Notes under the pieces: model-generated
Told to the model about the DNA's origin: nothing
Database searches by the model: none
What the model saw: the letters and a program-made list of their open reading frames with translations, nothing else
Position numbers and translations under genes: made by a program
NCBI RefSeq assembly: GCF_014218275.1
Contig: NZ_AP023213.1
Location: 3,202,001-3,266,000, forward strand
Direction of reading: 5' to 3'
Length of the DNA stretch: 64,000 nt
DNA from: Citrifermentans bremense
GTDB taxonomy: Bacteria; Desulfobacterota; Desulfuromonadia; Geobacterales; Geobacteraceae
Part shown: positions 8,546 through 17,054 of the stretch, in pieces
Layout of the letters: each line of letters starts with the position of its first letter
Numbering within the stretch: the first letter of the stretch is position 1

Positions 8546-8953
8546 ATGGAAGATACAGCACAGCCGATGACCGCCGAATCGGTTGGGGAACTTTTGAAGG
8601 AAGCGGGCGCCGAGGTGATGGTGAGGTCCGGCAGAAGTGACAGCTACAGCGCCCCCAGGGAATTCTCCTTCGAGGTGAAGGCGCTGTTCGAAAACGGCAT
8701 GGGGCTCCACGTGGTGGCGCGGCAGTTCAACTACCGCGACCCGTGGGAGGCGGAGGGACGGGTTAACGACCTGGTCGACGTCATGCTGCTGCGCGATGGC
8801 GCCCTGACCCCGCTCCCCAAGGGTTACCCCTACTTCCAGGGTATCGATGAGGAATGCGAACTCGACGAGGAAAAGCTGCGCGAAGTGATCGACTGCGTGA
8901 AGAAGGTGAACGTGAAGCTGTATCTCCTGCAGGAGATGACGGGGGATCTTTAG
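8546..8953 (+). CDS. hypothetical protein in MoxR/vWA operon
   Basis: The 135-aa protein starts 3 bases after the vWA gene with GGAGG upstream, so it is clearly the third cistron. It is acidic, without signal peptide or membrane segment. Its central part reads as mixed beta/alpha (FEVKALFENGMGLHVVARQF). I do not recognise the family. Context suggests a cofactor or substrate of the MoxR-vWA machine. Confidence 0.75.
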   Translation: MEDTAQPMTAESVGELLKEAGAEVMVRSGRSDSYSAPREFSFEVKALFENGMGLHVVARQFNYRDPWEAEGRVNDLVDVMLLRDGALTPLPKGYPYFQGIDEECELDEEKLREVIDCVKKVNVKLYLLQEMTGDL

Positions 8954-8974
8954 AGGATAGCTTCGTGGATGGCT

Positions 8975-9022
8975 AAAGGGGACAGCTTACTTCGATCAGA
9001 AAGTAAAGCTGTCCCCTTTTTT
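8975..9022. terminator. bidirectional terminator, family C repeat
   Basis: AAAGGGGACAGCTT pairs with AAGCTGTCCCCTTTT around a 17-base loop, with T runs on both strands. It separates the convergent MoxR operon and radical SAM gene. A degenerate relative (AAAAGGGGACAGGCAGC...) lies at about 42647-42692, so it is probably one copy of a dispersed element. Confidence 0.75.
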
Positions 9023-9032
9023 GTAACGGTGG

Positions 9033-10373
9033 TCAGTCCAGGCAGCGGAACACCCCGGAACTCCAGAGGCAGCTGCCGCACGGCTCGGAGTTCACGTAGC
9101 AGTCCTGCTCGAAGCGCTCGGCCTGAACCAGGTCGCAGGGAGAGGTGTTGCATTCGGCGCAGGAAGGGTAGTCGTGGCGCAGCACGTTTTGCCGGTAACG
9201 AATGAATTCCTCGGAATTCCAGATCTCCATCACGCCGCGTTCGGCGATGCTTCCGAAGACGCGGGGCTGCACGGCATGCTCCCAGCCGTTGGCGAAGGAG
9301 CGGCAGGGGTGCCAGAGGTGGTAGCAGGGATGCATCCCGCCGTCCCAGGAAATGAAGGCGCTCCCCTGCTCGATGAAACCGCAGCCGCGCTTCTCCCTGC
9401 GCGCTATCTCCGGAAGCCTCAAGTCGATGCCGTGCTTGCGCGCCACGAATGCCGCCTCCTCGAATATCCCCTGGCTCTGCTCGATGCGGGAAGTGTTCAT
9501 GGCGAAGAGCCTTTTCAGGTCGAGGGTGACGCCGCGCTGCTGCGCGTCCGCCTTCATGGCCGCCACGAAATCGATGATGCGCCGTTCCTCGGGCGACTTC
9601 TTGTAGTTCCAGAGGATCTCGAAGTAGCGCCCTATCTCCACCCCCTTCAGCTCCGCCTTGCTCTTCCAGCTCTGGAACAGGGTGATCGCCTCGTCGCTGC
9701 ACAGGTCGTAGCTGCAGCTTTCCAGGTGCGGTTCGTCGAAGGGGTGCAGGTGCGAAACGATGGCGAAGCTGACGCCGCGCTCGGCGGCCCAGCAGAGCGC
9801 CGCCGGAAGTTGCGCCAGGTTGTCGCGCATGACCACGAATTCCACGCCGATCTCCATCTCCGGGCGGCGGCAGGCGAGCTTGGCGGACAATAGCGCCTTG
9901 CATGCGTGCTCCAGGTCGGCGAGCTCGCTTCCGGCGCGGATGGCGCTGAAGGTCGAGGCGTCGACCCCGTCCATGGAGAGGCAGATCTTGTCGATCCCCG
10001 CGTCAAGAAGCGAAATGGCGCGCAGGTTCGAGAGAAGCAGGCCGTTGGACTGGAACCCGATCCAGCTCCCTCTGGGCATGCGGCTCCGGGCGTGGCTTAT
10101 GTACTGCTCCAGCCGGGTATTTATCAGCGGCTCCCCGACCCCGTTCAGCACCAGGGCGTCGAGGTTCGCGAACGCCGGCTCCAGCGCCTGGAATAGCTCC
10201 GGGGCGAGATCGCCGTCCCGCATGCTGCCGCCGGAATTCTGCTTCATGCACATGACGCAGTTCAGGTTGCAGCGGCTGGTCGTCTCCACGAACAACTTGG
10301 AGGGGTACTCCAGGAAGGCGGGCTCTGTGGCCTGAAATTGGGAAAGCGCGGCAGCGGCACATTGTTGCATCAT
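9033..10373 (-). CDS. radical SAM/SPASM-domain protein
   Basis: The start is the ATG at 10373 behind AGAGGAAG; a longer frame reaching 10637 runs inside the neighbouring gene and is rejected. The product has 446 aa. CNLNCVMC supplies the radical SAM [4Fe-4S] near the N-terminus. The C-terminal part is Cys-rich (GCGFIEQG, HPCYHLWHPC, CAECNTSPC, CGSC), as in SPASM auxiliary-cluster proteins that modify peptides or cofactors. It is last in the etf-linked run, 36 bases after the FeS oxidoreductase. Some SPASM proteins modify tungsten-AOR cofactors, but here the AOR is 8 kb away, so the substrate stays open. Confidence 0.85.
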   Translation of the reverse strand: MMQQCAAAALSQFQATEPAFLEYPSKLFVETTSRCNLNCVMCMKQNSGGSMRDGDLAPELFQALEPAFANLDALVLNGVGEPLINTRLEQYISHARSRMPRGSWIGFQSNGLLLSNLRAISLLDAGIDKICLSMDGVDASTFSAIRAGSELADLEHACKALLSAKLACRRPEMEIGVEFVVMRDNLAQLPAALCWAAERGVSFAIVSHLHPFDEPHLESCSYDLCSDEAITLFQSWKSKAELKGVEIGRYFEILWNYKKSPEERRIIDFVAAMKADAQQRGVTLDLKRLFAMNTSRIEQSQGIFEEAAFVARKHGIDLRLPEIARREKRGCGFIEQGSAFISWDGGMHPCYHLWHPCRSFANGWEHAVQPRVFGSIAERGVMEIWNSEEFIRYRQNVLRHDYPSCAECNTSPCDLVQAERFEQDCYVNSEPCGSCLWSSGVFRCLD

Positions 10374-10408
10374 GGTCTTCCTCTGTTTCGATCGCTTCGG
10401 AAAGACGG

Positions 10409-12385
10409 CTAAGCGGTCCCTCTCAATCCCTCTGCAACGATTTCCGCGATGTCCTTCACCTTGGTTTCGCCGCTGGCGCGGTCCTTGAGGCCGTCTTCCA
10501 TCATGGTCATGCAGTACGGGCAGGTGACGCAGATGGTGCCGGGGGATCCCGAAAGCGCCTCGTTCACCCGGTTCAGGTTGATCCTCTCCCCCAGGTGCTC
10601 TTCGAGCCACATGCGGCCGCCGCCGGCGCCGCAGCAAAAGGAGTTCTCACGGTTTCTCGGCATTTCCGCGGGAGCCGTGCCGGTCGCCTGGGCGATGACT
10701 TTGCGCGGCGCCTCGTAGATGCCGTTATGACGCCCGAGGTAGCAGGAGTCGTGGAACACGATGTTGCCACCCTTCGCCTCGTGCATATCCAGCTTCAATT
10801 TCCCTTCCCCCAGCAGCCGCTCGATCAGTTCGGCGTGCGGGATCACCTCCAGTTCCAGCCCGTACTGCCGGTAGTCGTTTTTCAGGGTGCTGAAGCAGTG
10901 CGGGCACTGGGTGATCACCTTGGTGACCTTCTTCTCCTGGAACATGGCCACATTCTCGCGCGCCATCTTGTCGAAGACATATTCGTTCCCCAGCCTGCGC
11001 ACGCTGTCGCCGCAGCACTTCTCTTCCTTGCCGAGGATCCCCCAGGAAACGCCGGCGGCATCGAGGATCCGCGCCATGGAAAGGGTGACCTGCTTGGCGC
11101 GGGAGTCGAAGGACCCGGCGCAGCCTACGTAGAAGAGGTACTCGGTCTTGCCCGCCTCGAACGGTTTTACTTCGTGGCCGCCGACCCACTTGCCGCGGTC
11201 GCCCGGTGCGATACCCCACGGGTTGGAGCGCTGCTCCATGTTCTCGAAGAGGTTCAAAAGCTCCTCGGGGAAATCTGCCTCCATCTGGACCAGGTGCCGG
11301 CGCATCTTGTTTATCTTGGGCATCTGTTCGATGAAGACCGGGCAGGCGTTGAGGCAGGCGCCGCAGGTGGTGCAGGACCAGAGGGCGTCGGCTTCCACGC
11401 TCCCCTCCCCTTCACCGATCACCGGGACCGTTGCCACGCCGCCGCGCTGCAGCTGGGCGCCATTGGCCAGGAGGTTCACCTTGATGTCGTGCATGACGCG
11501 GCGCGGGTTGAGCGGCTTGCCGGTAGCGGCCGCGGGGCAGGCGTTTTCGCAGCGCCCGCATTCGGTGCAGGAGAAGGAATCGAAGAGATCCTTCCAGGTG
11601 AAATTCTCGATGCTCCCTGCGCCGTAGACGTTTCCTTCGGCGAACTCCTCGCGCTCCTGTGTATTCGGCGTCCCCAGCCCCTTGAAATAACAGTTGGGGA
11701 TGGCGGCGAGGATGTGCATGTGCTTGCTGTATGGGAGGTAGTTGAGGAAGAAAAGGAGCACACCGGCATGGAGCCACCAGGAGACCACGCCCAAGGTGCC
11801 GAGGGTTTCCGAGCTCAAGCCGGAGAGAGCGGCGGCAAGCGCCGAGGAAAGCGGCATGGCGTGAGCCGCGGCCTCGTGCCCCATGGCAATTTCGGCCGCA
11901 TGGAAGCAGAAGTAGGCCAGCATCAGGGTACCGATCATGGAGAGGATGGCGAACGCCTCGCCGGTCCGCGCCCCCTTGTAGGGAGGTGCGACGGCTCTCC
12001 GGACCAGGGCGATGGCGACGGCCACTAGGGCGAAGAGCGAAACCAGGTCGAACGCGATTAGAAGCGGCTGGTAGAGCGCCGCCGGGAGCAGCAGGCTAAG
12101 CTTCGCCGCCGGGAAGACGCCGGAGACGAGGAATTCCGTGTTGGCCACGGCCAGGACAAGGAAGGACCAGAAGATGAACACGTGGTTGACGCCGAAGGGA
12201 CGCTTCACCACCCTTTTTTGCAGGAAGGCGTAGACGAACATCCCCTGCAGCCGTTCCATGGTGCTGGAGAAACGGTCCTCGGCAGTGCCTACGGTGACCA
12301 GGCTGAAGCGGCGGTAGCAGCTCCAAAGGAAGATGGTGCAGGCCGCAGCCAATAGCGGCGTGAAGATAACAGGATCAGGTTGCAT
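10409..12385 (-). CDS. membrane FeS oxidoreductase, likely ETF:menaquinone oxidoreductase (EMO type)
   Basis: The 658-aa protein begins with about five membrane segments in a heme-b/NarI-like domain (residues 1-240). Two [4Fe-4S] ferredoxin motifs follow, CTECGRCENACPA and CTTCGACLNACPV. Two CCG domains come next, with CCGDSVRR...CPHC and CCGAGGGRM...CPYC, as in HdrD/DsrK proteins. In Geobacter relatives this architecture beside etfAB passes electrons from acyl-CoA dehydrogenases through ETF to menaquinone. It lies 75 bases downstream of etfA, so direct transfer from that ETF is inferred. Confidence 0.88.
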   Translation of the reverse strand: MQPDPVIFTPLLAAACTIFLWSCYRRFSLVTVGTAEDRFSSTMERLQGMFVYAFLQKRVVKRPFGVNHVFIFWSFLVLAVANTEFLVSGVFPAAKLSLLLPAALYQPLLIAFDLVSLFALVAVAIALVRRAVAPPYKGARTGEAFAILSMIGTLMLAYFCFHAAEIAMGHEAAAHAMPLSSALAAALSGLSSETLGTLGVVSWWLHAGVLLFFLNYLPYSKHMHILAAIPNCYFKGLGTPNTQEREEFAEGNVYGAGSIENFTWKDLFDSFSCTECGRCENACPAAATGKPLNPRRVMHDIKVNLLANGAQLQRGGVATVPVIGEGEGSVEADALWSCTTCGACLNACPVFIEQMPKINKMRRHLVQMEADFPEELLNLFENMEQRSNPWGIAPGDRGKWVGGHEVKPFEAGKTEYLFYVGCAGSFDSRAKQVTLSMARILDAAGVSWGILGKEEKCCGDSVRRLGNEYVFDKMARENVAMFQEKKVTKVITQCPHCFSTLKNDYRQYGLELEVIPHAELIERLLGEGKLKLDMHEAKGGNIVFHDSCYLGRHNGIYEAPRKVIAQATGTAPAEMPRNRENSFCCGAGGGRMWLEEHLGERINLNRVNEALSGSPGTICVTCPYCMTMMEDGLKDRASGETKVKDIAEIVAEGLRGTA

Positions 12386-12420
12386 AGTAATATCCCTTCT
12401 CGATAGTGCTGTAACAAGGT

Positions 12421-12458
12421 TCCATCTCCCCCTGGGAGAGGGTTAGGGTGAGGGAGGG
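12421..12458. repeat. dispersed G-rich palindrome, family B copy
   Basis: CTCCCCCTGGGAGAGGGTTAGGGTGAGGGAGG fills the gap between etfA and the FeS oxidoreductase. Related copies (GGGAGAGGGTTAG, GGAGGGTCGGGG, GGGTAGGGTCAGGGAGG) occur at 23419, 29128 and 49731, always between genes. Confidence 0.6.
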
Positions 12459-12459
12459 C

Positions 12460-13818
12460 TTACGCCGCCTCTACGTCCCGATCCGCCGCCTGACCGCCCG
12501 GGTTCTTCGCGGCCTTAAGCTCGCGCAGCGTGGCGGTGATGGCGGGGACGATCTCGAACAAATCCCCCACGATGCCGTAGCTCGCCACTTCGAAGATGGG
12601 GGCTTCCTTGTCCCGGTTGATGGCGATGATCAGGTCGGAGTCCTGCATCCCCACCAGGTGCTGAATGGCGCCTGAGATGCCGCAGGCGATGTAGATCTTC
12701 GGCCGCACCGTCTTGCCGGTCTGTCCCACCTGACGGTCGCCGGGCATCCACCCCGCGTCGACCGCGCTGCGGGATGCCCCGACCACGCCCCCCAGCTCGT
12801 CGGCCAGCTCCTGCAGTATGGCGAAGTTCTCCTTGGCCATCATGCCGCGGCCGCCGGAGACGATGAACTCAGCCCCCGCTATGTCGACCTGCCCCGCCTT
12901 GCTGTCGCGGATCACCTTCAGCACCTTGGTGAAGACGTCGGACTCGCTCAAGGGGAATGAAGCGTGGACGATCTTGCCGCTGCGGCCTGCGGTCTGCGCC
13001 GGCATCGGCATCACGTGGGAGCGCACCGTAGCCATCTGCGGACGGAAACGGTCGCACATGATGGTCGCCATGATGTTGCCGCCAAAGGCCGGGCGGGTCT
13101 GCATCAGGTTGCGCTTTGCATCGATGTCGAGGCCGGTACAGTCGGCGGTGAGGCCCGTCTTTACCCGGGTCGCCACGGCGCCTGCCAGGTCGCGTCCCAT
13201 GCCGGTCGCGCCCATGAGCACGATCTCCGGCTTGTAGCGGTCGATCAGGTGGCAAAGCACGTCGAGGTACGGGTAGGTGCGGTAATACTCCAGCACGGCC
13301 TGGTCCATGAGGTAGGCCTTGTCGGCGCCGTAGCTGAACGCCTCGTGGCAGAGGTGCTCCACCTTGTGCCCCATCACCACTGCGCAAAGCTCGACGCCGA
13401 GCTTCGCGGCAAGTTCCTTCCCCTTCCCCATCAGTTCCCAGGAGACGCGGGCGGCCTCGCCTTCGGTCTGCTCGACGAAGACCCAGACGCCGCGGAATCC
13501 GGAGACGTACTCGCGCCGTGCCAGCTCCTCGGGGTCCGCCTCTTCCTCGGCGAGGTCCTGTTGGCCGGCAAGGGCCGCGAGGATCTCCAGCTCTTCCTTG
13601 CTGTAGAAGATCTCCAGGGCTGAGCCCGGGCATGCCTTCACGCACTTAAGGCAGCCGATGCATTTTGAGAGCTCTATTTGCGGCTCCCCCGCATCACTCA
13701 TCTGTATCCCGTCCACCGGGCAGCTGCTCTGGCAGCGCGCGCCGCAGGCGATGCATTTACCTTCTAAGAGCCGAACCTTCCCGCGCGGCTTTTTCAGTTT
13801 AGGTTTTGCCTCACTCAT
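12460..13818 (-). CDS. etfA: EtfA with N-terminal 2x[4Fe-4S] ferredoxin domain
   Basis: The ATG at 13818 has GGGGAG just upstream; a GTG at 13830 is less likely. The product has 452 aa. Residues 15-65 hold two cluster motifs (CIACGARCQSSCP and CIGCLKCVKACP), absent from ordinary EtfA. The remainder is EtfA, with the FAD-binding stretch SRSAVDAGWM...QVGQTGKTV and CGISGAIQHLVGM. With EtfB it forms a flavoprotein that collects electrons from dehydrogenases. The extra clusters suggest a direct relay to the adjacent membrane oxidoreductase. Confidence 0.92.
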   Translation of the reverse strand: MSEAKPKLKKPRGKVRLLEGKCIACGARCQSSCPVDGIQMSDAGEPQIELSKCIGCLKCVKACPGSALEIFYSKEELEILAALAGQQDLAEEEADPEELARREYVSGFRGVWVFVEQTEGEAARVSWELMGKGKELAAKLGVELCAVVMGHKVEHLCHEAFSYGADKAYLMDQAVLEYYRTYPYLDVLCHLIDRYKPEIVLMGATGMGRDLAGAVATRVKTGLTADCTGLDIDAKRNLMQTRPAFGGNIMATIMCDRFRPQMATVRSHVMPMPAQTAGRSGKIVHASFPLSESDVFTKVLKVIRDSKAGQVDIAGAEFIVSGGRGMMAKENFAILQELADELGGVVGASRSAVDAGWMPGDRQVGQTGKTVRPKIYIACGISGAIQHLVGMQDSDLIIAINRDKEAPIFEVASYGIVGDLFEIVPAITATLRELKAAKNPGGQAADRDVEAA

Positions 13819-13898
13819 CTTTCTCCCCACTTTCGGTCACGTCCATCACGTCCACCAAGTCCATGGCGTCCATTCAGTCCATAAGGTTTTTTTAGTGA

Positions 13899-14711
13899 CT
13901 AAACCGCCAGCATGTCCCTGGCCAGAAGCCGCTCCACCAGCAGGCGGGCCGTCCCTTTCGGGTCGTTCAGGCCGTCTCCGAGCATTTCCCCCTTGCTGCG
14001 CTCAGGAGAGAAGATCCTGCTCACCCAGGTAGGCGACCCCTTGAGCCCGATGCTGTTGGGATCGAGTTTCAACTCGCTGTTGTCCCAGACCCGTACCTCG
14101 CCCTTGGCGGCCTTGAGACGCATCGGCACCGTTGGGTAGCGGGGGCGGTTCAGCTCGCGCACCACGGTGATCATGGCTGGGAGTTTCGCCTCCACGATCT
14201 CGTAGCGTCCCTCAAGCTTGCGCCTGACCCTGATCTTCTTGGCCAGGAAATCCAAGTGCTCGATGCGGTCCACCAGGGTAAGCTGCGAAAAGCCGAGCCT
14301 GATTGCTATGCCCGGGCCGACCTGCGCGGTATCGCCGTCGATGGTCTGCTTGCCGCAGAACACGATCCCCACTTCGTCGTCCTGCGCCAGCTTGCTGATG
14401 GCGGCAGCGAGGACGTTGCTCGTGGAAAGGGTATCGGCGCCGCCGAAGGCGCGGTCGGAGAGGAGGATGGCGTCATCCACCCCTAGTGCGAGCGCCTTTC
14501 TCAGGGCCGCCTCGGCGTTGGGGGGACCCATGGAGAGGGCCGCGGCCTTGAAACCGTAGCGCGCCTTCATGCGCAGGCTCTCCTCCAGCGCGTGCGTGTC
14601 GTAGGGGTTGATGATGAAGGGGATACCGTCGCGCACCAGCGTGTTGGTCACCGGGTCGATCTGCACCTGGGTGGTGTCCGGAACCTGTTTAATGCAAGCA
14701 ACCACGTACAT
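13899..14711 (-). CDS. etfB: electron transfer flavoprotein beta subunit
   Basis: The 270-aa protein opens with the family hallmark VVACIKQVPDTTQV and contains the AMP/FAD site region FCGKQTIDGDTAQVGPGIA. It is the partner of the FeS-EtfA downstream (80-base gap). AGGGAG precedes the ATG. A second, distinct EtfB lies at 38709-39485. Confidence 0.95.
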   Translation of the reverse strand: MYVVACIKQVPDTTQVQIDPVTNTLVRDGIPFIINPYDTHALEESLRMKARYGFKAAALSMGPPNAEAALRKALALGVDDAILLSDRAFGGADTLSTSNVLAAAISKLAQDDEVGIVFCGKQTIDGDTAQVGPGIAIRLGFSQLTLVDRIEHLDFLAKKIRVRRKLEGRYEIVEAKLPAMITVVRELNRPRYPTVPMRLKAAKGEVRVWDNSELKLDPNSIGLKGSPTWVSRIFSPERSKGEMLGDGLNDPKGTARLLVERLLARDMLAV

Positions 14712-14761
14712 GGAAAGAACTCCCTATTGCAGATTTTTCAGACTTTGAGGCTTAGGCTTGG

Positions 14762-14950
14762 CTACTGCTCCAGCGGCGCTTCCATACGCTTGGAAAGCTC
14801 CCACTGCTCCTTGAACAGGGCGAAAGCCTCCCGCATGATGGAAGAAGCTTTCTTCCCCTTGCTGTCCATAAGCTGCTGAATGGCGTCCCTCTCCTCGTCG
14901 CTCATGCGGATCGAGATGATGTTGGCTTTCTTCTGGCTCCGGTCCTTCAT
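14762..14950 (-). CDS. small ribbon-helix-helix (CopG/Arc-like) protein
   Basis: The product has 62 aa. NIISIRMSDEERDAIQQLM then GKKASSIMREAF gives a beta strand plus two helices, the pattern of RHH DNA-binding proteins. GGGGGAG lies upstream of the ATG. It sits immediately 5' of etfB on the same strand, so it may regulate the etf operon. A toxin partner, as for RHH antitoxins, is not seen. Confidence 0.7.
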   Translation of the reverse strand: MKDRSQKKANIISIRMSDEERDAIQQLMDSKGKKASSIMREAFALFKEQWELSKRMEAPLEQ

Positions 14951-14996
14951 ACACTCCCCCTTGGTTGCTACGTCCTTTTTTTTTAATGCTGCCCTG

Positions 14997-15428
14997 TTAC
15001 AGCAGCTCGATCTCGTCTGAGGGCCTTACCACGCCGCCGCTCACCACCGTGGCGAACACCCCTTCCTTGGGCATGACGCAATCGCCCGCCTGGTAGAAGA
15101 TGGCGCAGCGGGTATGGCAGACCTTCCCGATCTGGGAAATCTCCAGCAGCACGGGGCCTATGGCCAGCCGGGAGCCTATGGGGAGGTTGACCAGGTCAAC
15201 CCCGCGGGTGGTGATGTTCTCGGCGAAGTCGCCGGGCCCCACGGAGAGCCCCAGCGAAACCATCTTGTCGATGCTCTCCTGGGCCAGAAGGCTTACCTGA
15301 CGGTGCCAGTCGCCGGCATGGGCGTCGCCGATGATGCCGAAGTTTTCCCTGAGATGCACCGACTCCACCGGCGTCTTCTTCTCCCCTTTACTCTTGCTCA
15401 TGCTTACCGCGACTATTGAACCCGACAT
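14997..15428 (-). CDS. MOSC-domain protein
   Basis: The 143-aa single-domain protein has GDAHAGDWHRQVSLLAQES and VCHTRCAIF, with the conserved Cys of MOSC domains. These are sulfur-carrier modules related to molybdenum cofactor sulfurase C-termini. GGAGG precedes the ATG. It lies 91 bases downstream of moaA on the same strand, so a role in pterin cofactor sulfuration or handling is inferred. Confidence 0.88.
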   Translation of the reverse strand: MSGSIVAVSMSKSKGEKKTPVESVHLRENFGIIGDAHAGDWHRQVSLLAQESIDKMVSLGLSVGPGDFAENITTRGVDLVNLPIGSRLAIGPVLLEISQIGKVCHTRCAIFYQAGDCVMPKEGVFATVVSGGVVRPSDEIELL

Positions 15429-15489
15429 ATCTCTTTCCTCCCTGCTCCCGATGCTGGTCCCAGTTCCGATCCTTCTGGTGCTGTTGCCA

Positions 15490-15521
15490 GCCCCCAGTCC
15501 CCAGCCCCTAGCCCCTGCTTC
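15490..15521. repeat. CTAGCCCC-type low-complexity repeat
   Basis: CCCCCAGTCCCCAGCCCCTAGCCCCTGCTT abuts the moaA stop codon. The same AGCCCCTAGCCCC motif and the TAGCCCCTGCTT end recur at 24909-25045, again touching a gene's 3' end. Confidence 0.5.
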
Positions 15522-16500
15522 ACCCGCCGATGCGGGACATGTTGACCGTTATCTTCTCCGCCTCGGGCTCGGCTATGTGATGCCGTCCCGGCTTGTGGGT
15601 CACGATGCGCCGGATCTCTTCCTGGAGCCGGTATGGGTCGAGGCTCTGCAAAAGCGGTTTCAAGTCCACCCCCTGGTCGGAGAAGAGGCAGCCGCGCATC
15701 CTGCCGGCGGCGGTGACCCTGATCCTGTTGCAGCTCTCGCAGAAGTGGCCGGAAACCGGGGTGATGATGCCGATGGCTCCGGCCGCCCCCTCAATCTTGA
15801 AGTTGCGGGCCGGGCCCGCCATCTCCGCGCCGACCATGGGGAGCAGCGGGTAGCGCTCCGCGATCCGCGCGAGGATCTCGCTCCCGGGCATGCTCTGCGC
15901 GTTCCATCCCTCGTCCAGCAGGGTCGGCATGTACTCTATGAAGCGCACCGTGTACGGCTTGGTGACGCTGAGGGCGGCGAAGTCCAGGATCTCGGCGTCG
16001 TTCACCCCGCGCATCACCACCATGTTTATCTTCAGGTTGCTGAAACCCGTCCGCTCCGCTGCCTCGATACCCGAGAGCACCCGCTTCAGGTCGGCGCCGC
16101 GGGTGATGCGGGCGAAGACTTCGGGCTTGAGCGAATCGAGGCTGATGTTGAGCCGCGCCACCCCGGCGCGCTTGAGCGGCAGCGCCATCTCCTCCAGTTG
16201 CAGCCCGTTGGTGGTCAGCACCAGCTCCTTCAAGCCGGGCACCCGCGCCAGGCGCTCCAGGAAGGGCACGATCCCCTTTCTCACCAGCGGCTCCCCGCCG
16301 GTCACCCTGATCTTCTCTATGCCCTGCGCTATGCAGGCGCCCGCCACGCGATAGAGCTCCTCGTAGCTCAGCATCTCTTTATGCTCAAGCTTCTCCACGC
16401 CCTGCGCCGGCATGCAGTAGCTGCAGCGCATGTTGCAGCGGTCCGTGACCGAGAGTCTCAAGTAGTTTATGCGCCTGCCATAGGTATCGATCAGTGCCAT
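15520..16500 (-). CDS. moaA: GTP 3',8-cyclase MoaA
   Basis: The 326-aa radical SAM enzyme carries CNMRCSYC near residue 22 and a second C-terminal cluster motif (CESCNRIRVTAAGRMRGCLF), the two-cluster layout unique to MoaA. It converts GTP to the first pterin intermediate of Mo/W cofactor. The usual C-terminal Gly-Gly is present (RIGG). It is divergent from the sigma-54-driven alcohol dehydrogenase, and MoaC lies about 6 kb away in the same island. Confidence 0.95.
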   Translation of the reverse strand: MALIDTYGRRINYLRLSVTDRCNMRCSYCMPAQGVEKLEHKEMLSYEELYRVAGACIAQGIEKIRVTGGEPLVRKGIVPFLERLARVPGLKELVLTTNGLQLEEMALPLKRAGVARLNISLDSLKPEVFARITRGADLKRVLSGIEAAERTGFSNLKINMVVMRGVNDAEILDFAALSVTKPYTVRFIEYMPTLLDEGWNAQSMPGSEILARIAERYPLLPMVGAEMAGPARNFKIEGAAGAIGIITPVSGHFCESCNRIRVTAAGRMRGCLFSDQGVDLKPLLQSLDPYRLQEEIRRIVTHKPGRHHIAEPEAEKITVNMSRIGG

Positions 16501-16520
16501 GCCGCCACTCCCATTTCTTA

Positions 16521-16562
16521 ATCTCCCCCCTTTGCGAAGGGAGGTTGGGGGGGATTTTTTTT
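16521..16562. repeat. dispersed palindrome, family A copy 2
   Basis: ATCTCCCCCCTTTGCGAAGGGAGG is followed by TTGGGGGGGATTTTTTTT. It resembles the copies at 1946 and 32697 and ends in a T run that could end a plus-strand transcript. Confidence 0.6.
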
Positions 16563-16779
16563 GAATAAAGGGATCCGCCTCGTGAACTGCCTGTTTGTAT
16601 ACAAAGGCAATATCGGTACCAACTGCTGCAAAACGTCACACAAAAAAGCGAAAGGAAGGAGAGAGGGGGGACTAACATAGTGAATACATGAGGAACAAGC
16701 ATTTTTGAAGCTGCTGCGGGGGAGCTTTCGAGGCGGTGATGAGATGATGTATCACTGACCAAAACAACCGTGCCACAAC

Positions 16780-16801
16780 GGAGCAATCGCTCCATAATGG
16801 A
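16780..16801. promoter_or_regulatory. overlapping inverted repeats, possible activator site
   Basis: GGAGC-AATC-GCTCC (16780-16793) overlaps TCCAT-A-ATGGA (16791-16801). They lie about 140-155 bases upstream of the sigma-54 -24 box, the usual distance for an enhancer-binding activator. No activator gene is adjacent. Confidence 0.4.
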
Positions 16802-16935
16802 ACACGACATCTGTTACTTTTCAGAGCGAGCCGGAAAACCGGGGGTAGAAGTGGTGTAAACATGGTGCGGGTTAAGTATACGGTATCTGGCAAAAAAATA
16901 ACAGATGCCGAAAAAAATGCGGCTCTGGCAAATTC

Positions 16936-16950
16936 TGGTATGGGGTTTGC
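16936..16950 (+). promoter_or_regulatory. sigma-54 promoter of the adh-aor operon
   Basis: TGGTAT-N5-TTGC matches the consensus TGGCAC-N5-TTGC, with the invariant GG (16937-16938) and GC (16949-16950) exactly 10 bases apart. It gives a leader of roughly 90 bases for the alcohol dehydrogenase gene. Confidence 0.72.
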
Positions 16951-17054
16951 GATAACCTAGAAAACCGTTTTAGGACAGTGTATGCAACATGGACCTACTC
17001 AATGGTTAAACAACCGGGCTTGAAATCCGGACACAACAACAGGGGGAAAGACAA

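Larger units (their letters stand above)
16501..17054. other. divergent regulatory gap moaA / adh
   Basis: This 554-base gap has no convincing gene. It holds a family A palindrome (16521-16562), a perfect 12-base palindrome TTTGTATACAAA (16594-16605), overlapping inverted repeats at 16780-16801 and a sigma-54 promoter at 16936-16950. Short minus-strand open frames here (16385-16893) show no coding character. Confidence 0.6.

Noticed and set aside
10374-10637. N-terminal extension of the radical SAM protein
   Set aside because: Arg/His-rich out-of-frame reading of the upstream gene; the ATG at 10373 has a good ribosome site.
10595-12028. 477-codon plus-strand frame
   Set aside because: Shadow of the FeS oxidoreductase, whose CCG and ferredoxin motifs lie on the minus strand.
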